A stretch of DNA of 64,000 nt from JAJDUF01 sp965238265 (GTDB lineage Bacteria; Chloroflexota; UBA11872; UBA12225; JAJDUF01). Shown here piece by piece: positions 42,597-50,038 of the stretch (positions within the stretch are counted from its first letter, which is position 1; each line of letters starts with the position of its first letter). Where the stretch lies: the NCBI GenBank assembly GCA_965238265.1, contig OZ250185.1, positions 4,030,001 to 4,094,000 on the forward strand. The letters run 5' to 3'. The translations under genes were made by a program, and so were the position numbers. The notes beneath the pieces are model-generated. The model was not told the origin of the DNA and searched no databases. It was given only the letters and a program-made list of their open reading frames with translations.

Positions 42597-43642
42597 CCCG
42601 CAGCAACCGGAGCAGCGTCTGGGAGCGCCGCCGGCACGCGACCAATTGCCTGAGCAACCTGCTGCACACTCGCGGCCAGGTCGGCGAAGTTCTCGATGGT
42701 CAAGCTCTGGGCGCCATCACACAAGGCGGTATCCGGGGTCGGATGCACCTCGATGAGCAGGCCATCGGCGCCGGCGGCGATGGCTGCCATCGCCGTCGGC
42801 TTGACCAGATACCACTTGCCGGTAGCGTGGCTGGGATCAACGATGACGGGCAGGTGGGACAGGCGCTTGGCGACGGGAATGGCGCTCACATCGAGGGTAT
42901 AGCGGGTATAGGTCTCGAAGCTCTTGATCCCGCGCTCGCAGAGCATCACCTGCATATTGCCTTGGTCCATTATGTGCTCGGCAGCCTGAATCCACTCGTC
43001 AATTGAGCAGCCGGGACCGCGCTTGAGCATCACCGGCTTGTCGGTGCGGCCGACCTCGTGGAGCAGCGGGTAGTTCTGGCAGTTCCGCGCCCCGATCTGC
43101 AGCACGTCGGCGACCTCGTAGACCGCCGGCACTTTGCTCGGCTCCATCACCTCGGTAATTATCGGGAGGCCGGTCTCGGCACGCGCTTCGGCGAGGAGCT
43201 CCAAGCCTTCATCTTTGAGGCCCTGAAAGCTATAGGGCGTGGACCGCGGCTTGAAAGCCCCGCCGCGCAGGAGATGTGCCCCGGCTGCCCGCACCCCGCG
43301 CGCAGCCGTCAAGAGCTGCTCGCGGGTTTCCACCGTACACGGGCCGGCCATCAGCGCCACAGCAGGGCCACCGATGGCCACATCTCCAACCTCGATCACG
43401 GTGGGGGTGGCGGTGAACTCCCGCGCCGCCAGCTTGTAGGGCTTGGTAATCGGCGTCACGCGCTCGACCCCCGGCAGCAGCTCCATGCGATCCAGCATGC
43501 CGTAGGTCGGGGTGCCGATGACGCCGATGACGGTCGTATCCACCCCGCCGGAACGGTGCGGCTGCAACCCTTCCCCTCTTATCCGCTCTTCCACGTGGGA
43601 GATCTGCTCCGCTGTTGCGCCGCGGCTCATCACGATAATCAT
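42593..43642 (-). CDS. aroF: 3-deoxy-7-phosphoheptulonate synthase (DAHP synthase, type I-beta with regulatory domain)
   Basis: 349-residue first enzyme of the shikimate pathway, condensing PEP with erythrose-4-phosphate. Residues 1-70 are the ferredoxin-like regulatory domain (MIIVMSRGATAEQI to PGVERVTPI) that senses aromatic amino acids in Thermotoga-type enzymes. The barrel shows AGPCTVE, LLRGGAFKPRSTPYSFQGL, IGARNCQNYPLL, LKRGPG, VDPSHATG and VHPTPDTALCDGAQS, including the metal-binding Cys, His, Glu and Asp. ATG 43642 is preceded by GGAGAG. It heads the aroF-aroA-aroE-aroK operon; about 210 bp of leader holds a leader peptide and a terminator, so both allosteric and attenuation control are indicated. 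Confidence 0.95.
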   Translation of the reverse strand: MIIVMSRGATAEQISHVEERIRGEGLQPHRSGGVDTTVIGVIGTPTYGMLDRMELLPGVERVTPITKPYKLAAREFTATPTVIEVGDVAIGGPAVALMAGPCTVETREQLLTAARGVRAAGAHLLRGGAFKPRSTPYSFQGLKDEGLELLAEARAETGLPIITEVMEPSKVPAVYEVADVLQIGARNCQNYPLLHEVGRTDKPVMLKRGPGCSIDEWIQAAEHIMDQGNMQVMLCERGIKSFETYTRYTLDVSAIPVAKRLSHLPVIVDPSHATGKWYLVKPTAMAAIAAGADGLLIEVHPTPDTALCDGAQSLTIENFADLAASVQQVAQAIGRVPAALPDAAPVAAG

Positions 43643-43718
43643 GCTGCTCTCCTCGCCAGCGCTTGCTGACCGGCGCTTGGCTATCGCAGTTATGCTCTCA
43701 GCGCGGCCGCCGCGGCCC

Positions 43719-43750
43719 AAACAAAAAGAGCAGGGCCATTGCTCCTGCTC
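43719..43750 (-). terminator. Rho-independent terminator in the aroF leader (attenuator)
   Basis: On the minus strand, stem GAGCAGG (43750-43744) pairs with CCTGCTC (43734-43728) around a 9-base loop, followed directly by TTTTTGTTT (43727-43719). It lies between the leader peptide and aroF, 77 bp upstream of the aroF ATG, so it can stop transcription before the operon. Confidence 0.8.
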
Positions 43751-43780
43751 TCTCCGATGCGACGCGGCGGGCTGCTCTCG

Positions 43781-43849
43781 CTAGCCCGGTATCGCACCGA
43801 ACCGGCTAAAGTAATACGCGCCAGTAGCTGCAAGCGTGTCTCGATACAT
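43781..43849 (-). CDS. Aromatic leader peptide of the aro operon attenuator
   Basis: A 22-codon frame, too short to be found by ordinary gene callers, reads MYRDTLAATGAYYFSRFGAI then PG and stop TAG. Four of its aromatic codons (Tyr-Tyr-Phe at codons 12-14 and Phe at 17) cluster in the second half, as in pheA/tyr-type leader peptides where ribosome stalling at scarce Phe or Tyr codons decides transcript folding. The ATG is only about 5-8 bases after the predicted transcription start, so the peptide is probably translated from a nearly leaderless mRNA. A hairpin (AGCC-GGT...ACC-GGGCT) overlaps the Phe codon and stop. A second stem, GGGCT...AGCCC, competes for the same GGGCT bases. The intrinsic terminator follows 30 bp later. 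Confidence 0.75.
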   Translation of the reverse strand: MYRDTLAATGAYYFSRFGAIPG

Positions 43850-43861
43850 CGTCTGCTGGCG

Positions 43862-43890
43862 AGTATACAAGCACCCCGCTTCCCTGTCAA
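43862..43890 (-). promoter_or_regulatory. Strong sigma-70-type promoter of the aro operon
   Basis: On the minus strand: TTGACA (43890-43885, perfect), 17-bp spacer, TATACT (43867-43862, five of six). Predicted transcription start is near 43854-43857, about 210 bases before aroF and a few bases before the leader peptide ATG. Confidence 0.85.
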
Positions 43891-43970
43891 TTACCCAGCC
43901 ACTGGCGTGTTGCTGGTCCAGAGGTGTTGCCGTTCTCGCTCGATCAAGGTGGTGTATGCTTCACTCGTGC

Positions 43971-44025
43971 GTGCCGACGTGCCGACGTGCCGACGTGCCG
44001 ACGTGCCGACGTGCCGACGTGCCGA
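43971..44025. repeat. Tandem octamer repeat GTGCCGAC, about 7 copies
   Basis: Six perfect copies of GTGCCGAC, then a seventh ending GTGCCGA. The array is 55 bp and lies about 80 bp upstream of the aro promoter. Perfect short tandem arrays of this kind change copy number easily by slippage. Confidence 0.9.
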
Positions 44026-44083
44026 GGGACCGGCACCGTGCCAGGAGGCCATACTATCCCTGGGCGGCACGCCGGCATAGCAC

Positions 44084-44112
44084 TTGACCGCTCCGAGCGA
44101 CTGCCCTATACT
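44084..44112 (+). promoter_or_regulatory. Strong sigma-70-type promoter
   Basis: TTGACC (44084-44089), 17-bp spacer, TATACT (44107-44112). Five of six bases match in each box. It points to the membrane protein gene at 44336, with a leader of about 215 bases. Confidence 0.7.
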
Positions 44113-44335
44113 GCCTTAAACCGCTTAAGCTCCTGGGGGATGGCTAGACTGTACGCTGTCAGCAGCCGCGCGAACCTATGCCGCGTGACCTAATCCCCGG
44201 CACCTTCCCGCATGAACGTTGAGAACTTCACGAGATAGTGGGAGCGCCAGCGGCGCTTATAGGGGTGCCCCGGCCCGTCTCCACAAGTGGAGAGGGGGGC
44301 GGGGGGTGAGGACAGTGCGATAAGGACACCCGCAT

Positions 44336-45070
44336 ATGCGCTTGTCTCTGTTGGAAAACCAGCCAATCCACGGTCTGCGCTCTCTGTTCGTCGCCACCGG
44401 TATTGTCCTGTTCGTTGGCCTTTCTCTCGACTGGGCGCACTCGCCATCGTGGTACATAGCGACCATGGCGCCCTTTTTGCTCATCTTCATCGGGGCAATG
44501 GGGCTGAGGCAGGGCTGGCACTACTCTGCATGGCATGCTCTCGGCCGAGGTGGGCCGGCCGGCCGAGCCGGTAGTGCGCTACGCGGCCTCCTCGAATACC
44601 GGTTGAGCCAGTCTCCCCGGCTCTGGCTACGCCCGCGCGCAGCGCTCATGTACCGCGCCCACCCCTCCGGTGCGGTCACTTTCGATGCTGCGCTGGCCCA
44701 GGCCGCACAAGCGTTAGATTCCGCTGCTCGGGCGCTGCCGGCCACGCTACGGCGGTCAGCGGTGCTGACCGCGCTTGATGTCATCCAGTCGGAGACGCAG
44801 GCTGCGGCCGATGTGCCGCGTCTTACCCGGCGGCTCGCTGAGGACATGCTGGCGACCGGAGTGCGCTCGCGGCTCCACCTCCCACCCGGCGGCTCGTCTC
44901 TCCGGCGCCTGCTCGGCCCGCACAGTGTCGGCCTCCTGCTGGCGCTGGTGGCCGCGGGGAGCGTGATCGCGGTCGTGGGCGCCGGCGCCGCAGCCGGGCC
45001 AGGCCCAGCCCTCCTGTTCCTGCTGCTTGTCCTCCTCGCCGTTGCCGGCGCCGCGCTTATCAGCTATTAG
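44336..45070 (+). CDS. Membrane protein of unknown function, four helices
   Basis: 244 residues. Two hydrophobic helices (residues about 16-31 and 40-56) are followed by a soluble Ala/Arg-rich middle of about 140 residues with helical, heptad-like character, then two more helices at 200-222 and 224-243. AAGGA lies nine bases before ATG 44336. No catalytic motif is visible and no family recognised. It has its own strong promoter, divergent from the aro operon. Its last codons and stop lie in an AGCTGATAGCTG-type repeat, so the C-terminus may be repeat-derived. Confidence 0.7.
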   Translation: MRLSLLENQPIHGLRSLFVATGIVLFVGLSLDWAHSPSWYIATMAPFLLIFIGAMGLRQGWHYSAWHALGRGGPAGRAGSALRGLLEYRLSQSPRLWLRPRAALMYRAHPSGAVTFDAALAQAAQALDSAARALPATLRRSAVLTALDVIQSETQAAADVPRLTRRLAEDMLATGVRSRLHLPPGGSSLRRLLGPHSVGLLLALVAAGSVIAVVGAGAAAGPGPALLFLLLVLLAVAGAALISY

Positions 45071-45090
45071 CTATCAGCCGTCAGCTATCG
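45059..45090. repeat. AGCTGATAGCTG-type repeat, inverted copy of 10380-10411
   Basis: Reads as the reverse complement of the repeat at 10380-10411, sharing AGCTATCAGCCGTCAGCT. It covers the stop codon of the membrane protein gene. Confidence 0.75.
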
Positions 45091-45213
45091 ACCCCCTCAC
45101 GATGCGGCTGCATACCGGCGGGGATACCACAGGCCGGCCCAGAGGTAGGCAAGGTAACGTGTTCCCGGGATTGCTCATGCGCGCACCGGTAGCCGGCCAG
45201 CGAGGCGGAGTGG

Positions 45214-46352
45214 TCAGCGCCGGAAGCGGCGGTGCAGGAAGTGGAGCAGGCGCAGCGGCCAGAGGCGCTGGTAGCGGCGTAGCTCGGATTCGAGGGCTGC
45301 AATGTGCGTGTCCTTCTCTTGCACTGTGCGGGCGAACTGTGCGTCGCGTGCCTGAACTTGCGCTTCAAGCTGTCGCACGCGCTCTTCAGTAACCCTGGCC
45401 TCGGCAGCAATCTTCCCGGCAGACTCGCTCACCCAGCCTTCGAAGCGGGAGCGCAAGTCGCTGCCCGTCACCGGAGCCGCTGCGGTCAGCGCCTCTGGCT
45501 CGTCGAGCAACGCATCTTCGACGCCAAGAATGAAGGCATAGCGCAGCAGCGTGGTGTAGAACTGCTCGCGGAGACGCACGTCCGCAACCGCGTCTATATC
45601 CAAGGCGCTACGCAGCTCCGGGTGTCGTGCCATGAGCTGTACCGCAGCGCGACCGGCACGCCGCTGCCGCTGGAGGTAGGTACGTAGCTCCAGCGGATGA
45701 TGATGGCGGACGACGGCTTGGGGCCGATAGCGCATCCGCACCCCGTGGCGCGACAAGCGATAGCCCAGCTCGGTGTCCTCACCATACGGCGGCAGCCCCT
45801 CGTCAAACCCGCCCACTGCCTCAAGGTCTGCGCGCGTGACGGAGACGTTACAGGTATAAAAGCAAGAGAATGGTGCAGCATCGGGATCGGTGATGGCTCC
45901 AAGGTTGAACTGAGCGCCGCGCGTCACCAAATCCATAAACGGAGTCACGGTGAGGCCCGGATGCCAGACCACGCGCCCGATAGTGACGGTGCCGGGCGCG
46001 GTCGTCTCGGCGGCATGCGTGGTAACGAACGCTCGGTCGGCTTCACAATCATCGTCCATGAAGAGGATGATCGGCGCTACGGCTTGCTCGATGCCGGTGT
46101 TCCGGGCTGCCCCCGGCCCGCGGTGCGGTGCGGTGCGGCGACATAGCGGACCGGCATCGACTCAGGTAGCTCCGGGCGTAGCTGCTCGATGACGGTGCTC
46201 GTCGTGTCGGTGGAGCCATCGTCTACGACGACCACCTCGAAGGTCCCGGGCGCGGCGCTTTGGGCAGCGAGCGAGCGGAGCGCCTGGCGCAGCTTGGCCG
46301 CGCGGTTGTAGGTGGGAATGACCACCGAAACGCGGAGGGCACTGCTCGTCAC
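45214..46352 (-). CDS. Family 2 glycosyltransferase, disrupted by one frameshift
   Basis: Two frames form one GT-A enzyme. The first part (from GTG 46352) gives SALRVSVVIPTYNRAAKLRQAL and VVVVDDGSTD, then breaks down. The second begins LFMDDDCEADR with the DxD metal motif and continues through VGGFDEGLPPYGEDTELGYRLSRHG to 45214. Adding one G in the GGGGG run at about 46107-46111 joins them as AGRGAARNTGIEQAV, a typical GT2 segment. The last 50 residues are a coiled coil (EERVRQLEAQVQARD). The start is coupled to the end of the preceding gene. It is the last gene of the minus-strand glycan cluster; sugar donor and acceptor are unknown. Confidence 0.75.
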
Positions 46353-48588
46353 CGGCGACCTCCCGGGGTGGGTGCGGCCAGCCATCCGCTTCGGCCGCCG
46401 CAAGCTGATCCAGCCACACGTCGCGGAGGGCGCTCCACGAGACTCGCGCCGCACGATCAGGTAGCAGGAGCCGACACGCCTGCGTCAGCGCGGATGGCTC
46501 CTGCGGGGGCGGCGCAGCGGCCAGGAGAGCTACGGCCGCAGCGGGCACACGCACTCGATCACCGGCACACGCGAACCACGTGCGGCAGAGCGTCGCCAGG
46601 GAAGCGCCTGGACGTTCCCAGCTCATGAGCCAATCGCCGCAGAACTGTGCCACTTCCAGCACCGCCCGGCGTACACACTGCCAGTAATCGTTGACACCGC
46701 CGGCAGTCTTGAACGTGGCCGGGGCAGCATCCACAGTCATGAGTGCCGCGAGGATATCCGGGTACCCTTCGTGATCGGCGGCTAGGCCGGCGCGCCGGGC
46801 GGCAGGGTGGGCACGATAGGCACCACGCGCCAGGAGCAACCCTTCACTCGCCATGCTCACGCTTCTCGCGCACCCGGCGATTTCCGCTTGGGTCGGTGGT
46901 GTAGCACCACCTGTCACCGGCCAAGCCTGTACGAGCACGCCGGCAGCGGCAGCCACGCGCCAGAGACCCTCGGCCGGCGGCAGGTGCGAGGGTGTGACCG
47001 CCGGAAGCAACGAGAGCAAGGCCGGCTCGCCGGCGATGACGCGCCCGGTTACCCGCAAGTCCAGGACACCGGCGCTCGGCATCACCCAGCCGAGTGCATA
47101 CACCGGAATATGCCGCAGCGGCGGGATATCGCCGCCGCCGGCACGAGCGACAGCCGCAGCTACCTCCTGTTGCCAACGCCGAGCGTCGCCCGGAGCCAGT
47201 GAATCGCGGGTGATGGCGAGCAGCTGCGGGGCCGGCTCGCCGGGGGTAAGCTCCGGCGAGCCAGCTAATACCACGGCAGCCACTTCCTCGGAGCGTGTAC
47301 GCGCCCACGATTCGACGGCCGCGGCGAAACGGCCCCTCGTGTCCGTAGCGGCTGAAGCTACGCTGCCACCGGTCTGCCCGGTGCCTTGAAACGGGGCAAT
47401 GTCCGCTCGAATGCCTTTGCCCTCCGGCCGCCACTCGGCACTCACGATCCCCGCGGCAGCCGGCAAGTCTCGCCACAGGTCGTAGTGCAGCTCGTCCAGG
47501 GCCAGCGTGACGGCTTCTAGTACCTCTAGGAGCAGGGCGGGGAGCGGCTCGTCGTCGCTCGGTGCGTGTTGGGATTGCTCGTCCCGCGTGGGTGCCAGGA
47601 ATGCATCAAGGTGCATACCGAGCGTTGCCGGCAAACGGACGTTGCGGGCCGCGACAATACCGGAAAGCTGCCGGCGCAGGCCGGCTTCAGCCGGAGCAGT
47701 GGTAGCGGCAGCCGTCCGGTGCCCGGCGGCTGCGCTGCGCTGGCGGGCAATACGCAAATCCGCGAGGACCGTTCGCAGCAGCGCCAGAACGGTGAGGTAG
47801 GCCAGCGGCGCGTTGCCATTGCTTTGATCTTGCGCCAAGGCCGCCCGCAGCCGCCGGACAGTTTCGAGCAATCTGCGCCTGAGTCCCGTTTCATGGCCGT
47901 CATCACCGTAGAATCCGAGTGATGCTTGCAGCCAGGCGGCATAGGTGGTGAGGATGCTCGCCACGCCATCCGAGCGCAGCCGCTCAGCGCCGGCGCTTGG
48001 CTCGTAGACGCCATCGTAACCGGCCTCGCGTAGCCGATGGTATAGGTCGCAGTCGGCAAACATAGCGTCCGTGCCGGCGGCCGGATCACCCTCGTTATAG
48101 CCGCCTAGCTCGCGGATCAGCCGGGTACGCCACACGACATTGGTTGCCGGCAGCGGCGGCGGGTTCACCAAACCGTTAGGGCCTCGGTCTTGAGCGACGT
48201 GGGAGGCCCGCCAGCGGTCAGCAACTCTTGTGGTATTGCGCTCGCGCAGTCTCCCCATCGCGGCGCCAACTCGGGGGTCGTCAAAATGGCCCACCAGCCG
48301 GACAAGCCACTCCGGCGAGACGACAACCTCATGCTCCACAGTGGCGAGCAGCTCGCCATTGGCGTGAGCGAGCGCGACATTCCGTGCTGCGGATAGACCA
48401 CCTGCCCGATGGATGACGACGCGGGCGCCGTAGCGCTTGGCGAGCGGGACCAGGTCATCCGCCGGGGCAGCACTCACGATGAAAAACTCGGCCGGCTGGA
48501 GCGTCTGGCTACGAATGGCAGCCAAGCAATCACCGAGCCAAGGAGATGTACCGGGGCAAGGCACGCACAAGGTCACGTCCACGCTCAT
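46162..48588 (-). CDS. GT2-like domain fused to nucleotidyltransferase-like and helical domains
   Basis: Up to 808 residues. Residues 1-230 are a GT2 fold (VDVTLCVPCPG, GGLSAARNVALAHANGE, then VEHEVVVSPEWL with E-H-E where D-x-D is usual). Residues about 425-560 look like a nucleotidyltransferase fold (VVLAGSPELTPGE with the GS motif, LDLRVTGRVIAGEP) lacking the expected D-x-D. Residues 570-690 are a HEPN/KNTase-C-like helical bundle. The last 65 codons overlap the next gene in another frame and look meaningless: one more C in the CCCC run near 46366 would place the stop at 46349, giving a 4-bp overlap with the GT2 gene. ATG 48588 overlaps the preceding GT4 by 4 bp. Confidence 0.72.
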   Translation of the reverse strand: MSVDVTLCVPCPGTSPWLGDCLAAIRSQTLQPAEFFIVSAAPADDLVPLAKRYGARVVIHRAGGLSAARNVALAHANGELLATVEHEVVVSPEWLVRLVGHFDDPRVGAAMGRLRERNTTRVADRWRASHVAQDRGPNGLVNPPPLPATNVVWRTRLIRELGGYNEGDPAAGTDAMFADCDLYHRLREAGYDGVYEPSAGAERLRSDGVASILTTYAAWLQASLGFYGDDGHETGLRRRLLETVRRLRAALAQDQSNGNAPLAYLTVLALLRTVLADLRIARQRSAAAGHRTAAATTAPAEAGLRRQLSGIVAARNVRLPATLGMHLDAFLAPTRDEQSQHAPSDDEPLPALLLEVLEAVTLALDELHYDLWRDLPAAAGIVSAEWRPEGKGIRADIAPFQGTGQTGGSVASAATDTRGRFAAAVESWARTRSEEVAAVVLAGSPELTPGEPAPQLLAITRDSLAPGDARRWQQEVAAAVARAGGGDIPPLRHIPVYALGWVMPSAGVLDLRVTGRVIAGEPALLSLLPAVTPSHLPPAEGLWRVAAAAGVLVQAWPVTGGATPPTQAEIAGCARSVSMASEGLLLARGAYRAHPAARRAGLAADHEGYPDILAALMTVDAAPATFKTAGGVNDYWQCVRRAVLEVAQFCGDWLMSWERPGASLATLCRTWFACAGDRVRVPAAAVALLAAAPPPQEPSALTQACRLLLPDRAARVSWSALRDVWLDQLAAAEADGWPHPPREVAGDEQCPPRFGGHSHLQPRGQAAPGAPLARCPKRRARDLRGGRRRRWLHRHDEHRHRAATPGAT

Positions 48589-49922
48589 CCCTCGCTCGCC
48601 GCCGGCGGCTTGTCCGTATTCGCCGCCGCGCTACCGGCCTGTCCATCCTGCCGGGCAGTCTTCCCCCGGTACGCCGCCACGTAGGCGCGTACCTGCCGGT
48701 CGAGCGTGAAGCGGTCCAGAACGCGCTGCCGGCCGGCTGCGCCCATCGCCTGTGCCAGCTCCCGGTCGGTTAGTACCGTTGCGAGGCGGTCGCCAAAGGC
48801 AGCTTCGTCCCACGGGTCGGCGATGAAGCCGGTCTCGCCATGGACCACGATCTCCGGCGCGCCGCCGTAGCAGGTAGCGACGACCGGCCGCGCGTGGGCC
48901 ATGGCCTCGATGTTCATGAGGTTGAACGGATCAGGGTAGACGGAGGGAGTAGCGATAACGTCGGCAGCACCGAACGCTTGCCGGAGATCGTCACCGGCGA
49001 GCCAGCCGAGGCCGTACACATGCCCGCCCACGCCCTCGGTGTGGGCAAGACGTTCGAGAAAACGCAGATACTCGGTGTTGTCGCCAAGGACGGCCAGCTG
49101 GGCATCCACCCGCCGGCGCGCGACGGCAAGCGCACGCACGAGCTGATCGCCGCCTTTGGCCCCACTGATGCGCCCCCCGAACAGGATCAGCGGGCGCTCG
49201 TCGAGGCCGAACCGTCGCCGCCAGGCCGCGCGCTCCCCCGATGCCGACCAGCACGTCGCCGGGTCAACGCCATTGTGAATTGTCGTGAGCGGCGCGCGGC
49301 GGAAACCGTTGGCCGCCAGCGCCGCGCGCTGCGCCTCGCTGATGCACACCAGCGCCGCGACGTGGCGGTCAACCAGCCAGCGGATGAGCCGGTTGCGAAC
49401 CGGGAAGAACCGCAGGCGCGGCCCGCAGTAACGACAGGTGAACGGCTGCGCCGCCAAGCTCCCGGTGGCTTGCTGCTGTTCACCGCGAGCGTTCGCCCTC
49501 GCACAGAGGAACTTCGTGAGACAGAACAGGCGGTAGTCGTGGGCCGTGAGGATGAGGCGGGCGCCGGTGACACGCACGGCGGCCAGTGCGGCCAGCGAAA
49601 GGTGCTCGTGCAGGTTGTGGGCGTGGACGACATCCGGCTGTAGCTTGCGGACCAGTTGCGTAATCTGGGCCACGAGCCAGGGATGGAGCAGGGAAAGATA
49701 GAGACGCAGTCGTCGCGGCCACGGTGAGTGTAGCCGATGGACCGTCAGGCCCTCCTGGCGCGATACGCTACCGCAGCGATCACCGGCACTATCGGCACTA
49801 TAGGTAACGACGTTGATCTCATGGCCCCACTCCGCCAGGCGTTGGGCCACCGCGGCGGCCACCGCGCCCGCGCCACCGGGGTTCGCCGGGGGGAAGTTGT
49901 CGGAGAGCACCAGGATACGCAT
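48585..49922 (-). CDS. Family 4 glycosyltransferase
   Basis: 445-residue GT-B enzyme. The N-terminal LVLSDNFPPANPGGAGAVAAA is the usual acceptor-binding start, DVVHAHNLHEHLSL the mid segment, IHNGVDP the linker, and PLILFGGRISGAKGGDQLVRAL the donor-domain start. The E-x7-E region is PFNLMNIEAMAHARPVVAT, with an Ile-Glu preceding Ala-Met. Its stop overlaps the next gene start by 4 bp. The upstream gene is another GT4, separated by only 12 bp of repeat. Cytoplasmic, nucleotide-sugar-using, likely part of surface-polysaccharide synthesis. Confidence 0.88.
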   Translation of the reverse strand: MRILVLSDNFPPANPGGAGAVAAAVAQRLAEWGHEINVVTYSADSAGDRCGSVSRQEGLTVHRLHSPWPRRLRLYLSLLHPWLVAQITQLVRKLQPDVVHAHNLHEHLSLAALAAVRVTGARLILTAHDYRLFCLTKFLCARANARGEQQQATGSLAAQPFTCRYCGPRLRFFPVRNRLIRWLVDRHVAALVCISEAQRAALAANGFRRAPLTTIHNGVDPATCWSASGERAAWRRRFGLDERPLILFGGRISGAKGGDQLVRALAVARRRVDAQLAVLGDNTEYLRFLERLAHTEGVGGHVYGLGWLAGDDLRQAFGAADVIATPSVYPDPFNLMNIEAMAHARPVVATCYGGAPEIVVHGETGFIADPWDEAAFGDRLATVLTDRELAQAMGAAGRQRVLDRFTLDRQVRAYVAAYRGKTARQDGQAGSAAANTDKPPAASEG

Positions 49923-49934
49923 GACTAGGCCTCC

Positions 49935-50038
49935 CTATGCCCCCCCCCGCTGCGGCGGGGGGACAGCGCGTTCCCTCCCCTGTCGCAGCGGGGGAGGGTT
50001 AGGGTGGGGGCCTGGATTCCCGCTTTCGCGGGAATGAC
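49935..50038. repeat. Three palindromic repeats at the end of the GT4 gene
   Basis: C-run/G-run pair at about 49939-49962, CCCTCCCCTGTCGCAGCGGGGGAGGG-type palindrome at 49973-49998, and a TCATTCCCGC-family copy at 50015-50038. All are read as codons by the overlapping GT4 frame. Confidence 0.85.

Larger units (their letters stand above)
43850..44335. other. Divergent regulatory gap between the aro operon and a membrane protein gene
   Basis: 486 bp without a protein gene. It holds the aro promoter (minus), an 8-bp tandem repeat at 43971-44025, a second strong promoter (plus) at 44084-44112 and a degenerate CCACAAGTGGAGAGGGG-type palindrome at about 44278-44297. Open frames across the tandem repeat (R-A-D-V-P-T-C-R units) are artefacts of its period. 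Confidence 0.8.

Noticed and set aside
43700..43860. T-box riboswitch in the aroF leader
   Set aside because: A T-box would need the conserved GGUGG-ACCGCG antiterminator sequence; only a loose GGTGCGATACCG is present, while the Tyr/Phe-rich leader frame explains the terminator better.
43739..44193. Plus-strand frames with repeated R-A-D-V-P-T-C units
   Set aside because: They are produced by the GTGCCGAC tandem array being open in all three frames; they cover a promoter region and have no conserved domain.
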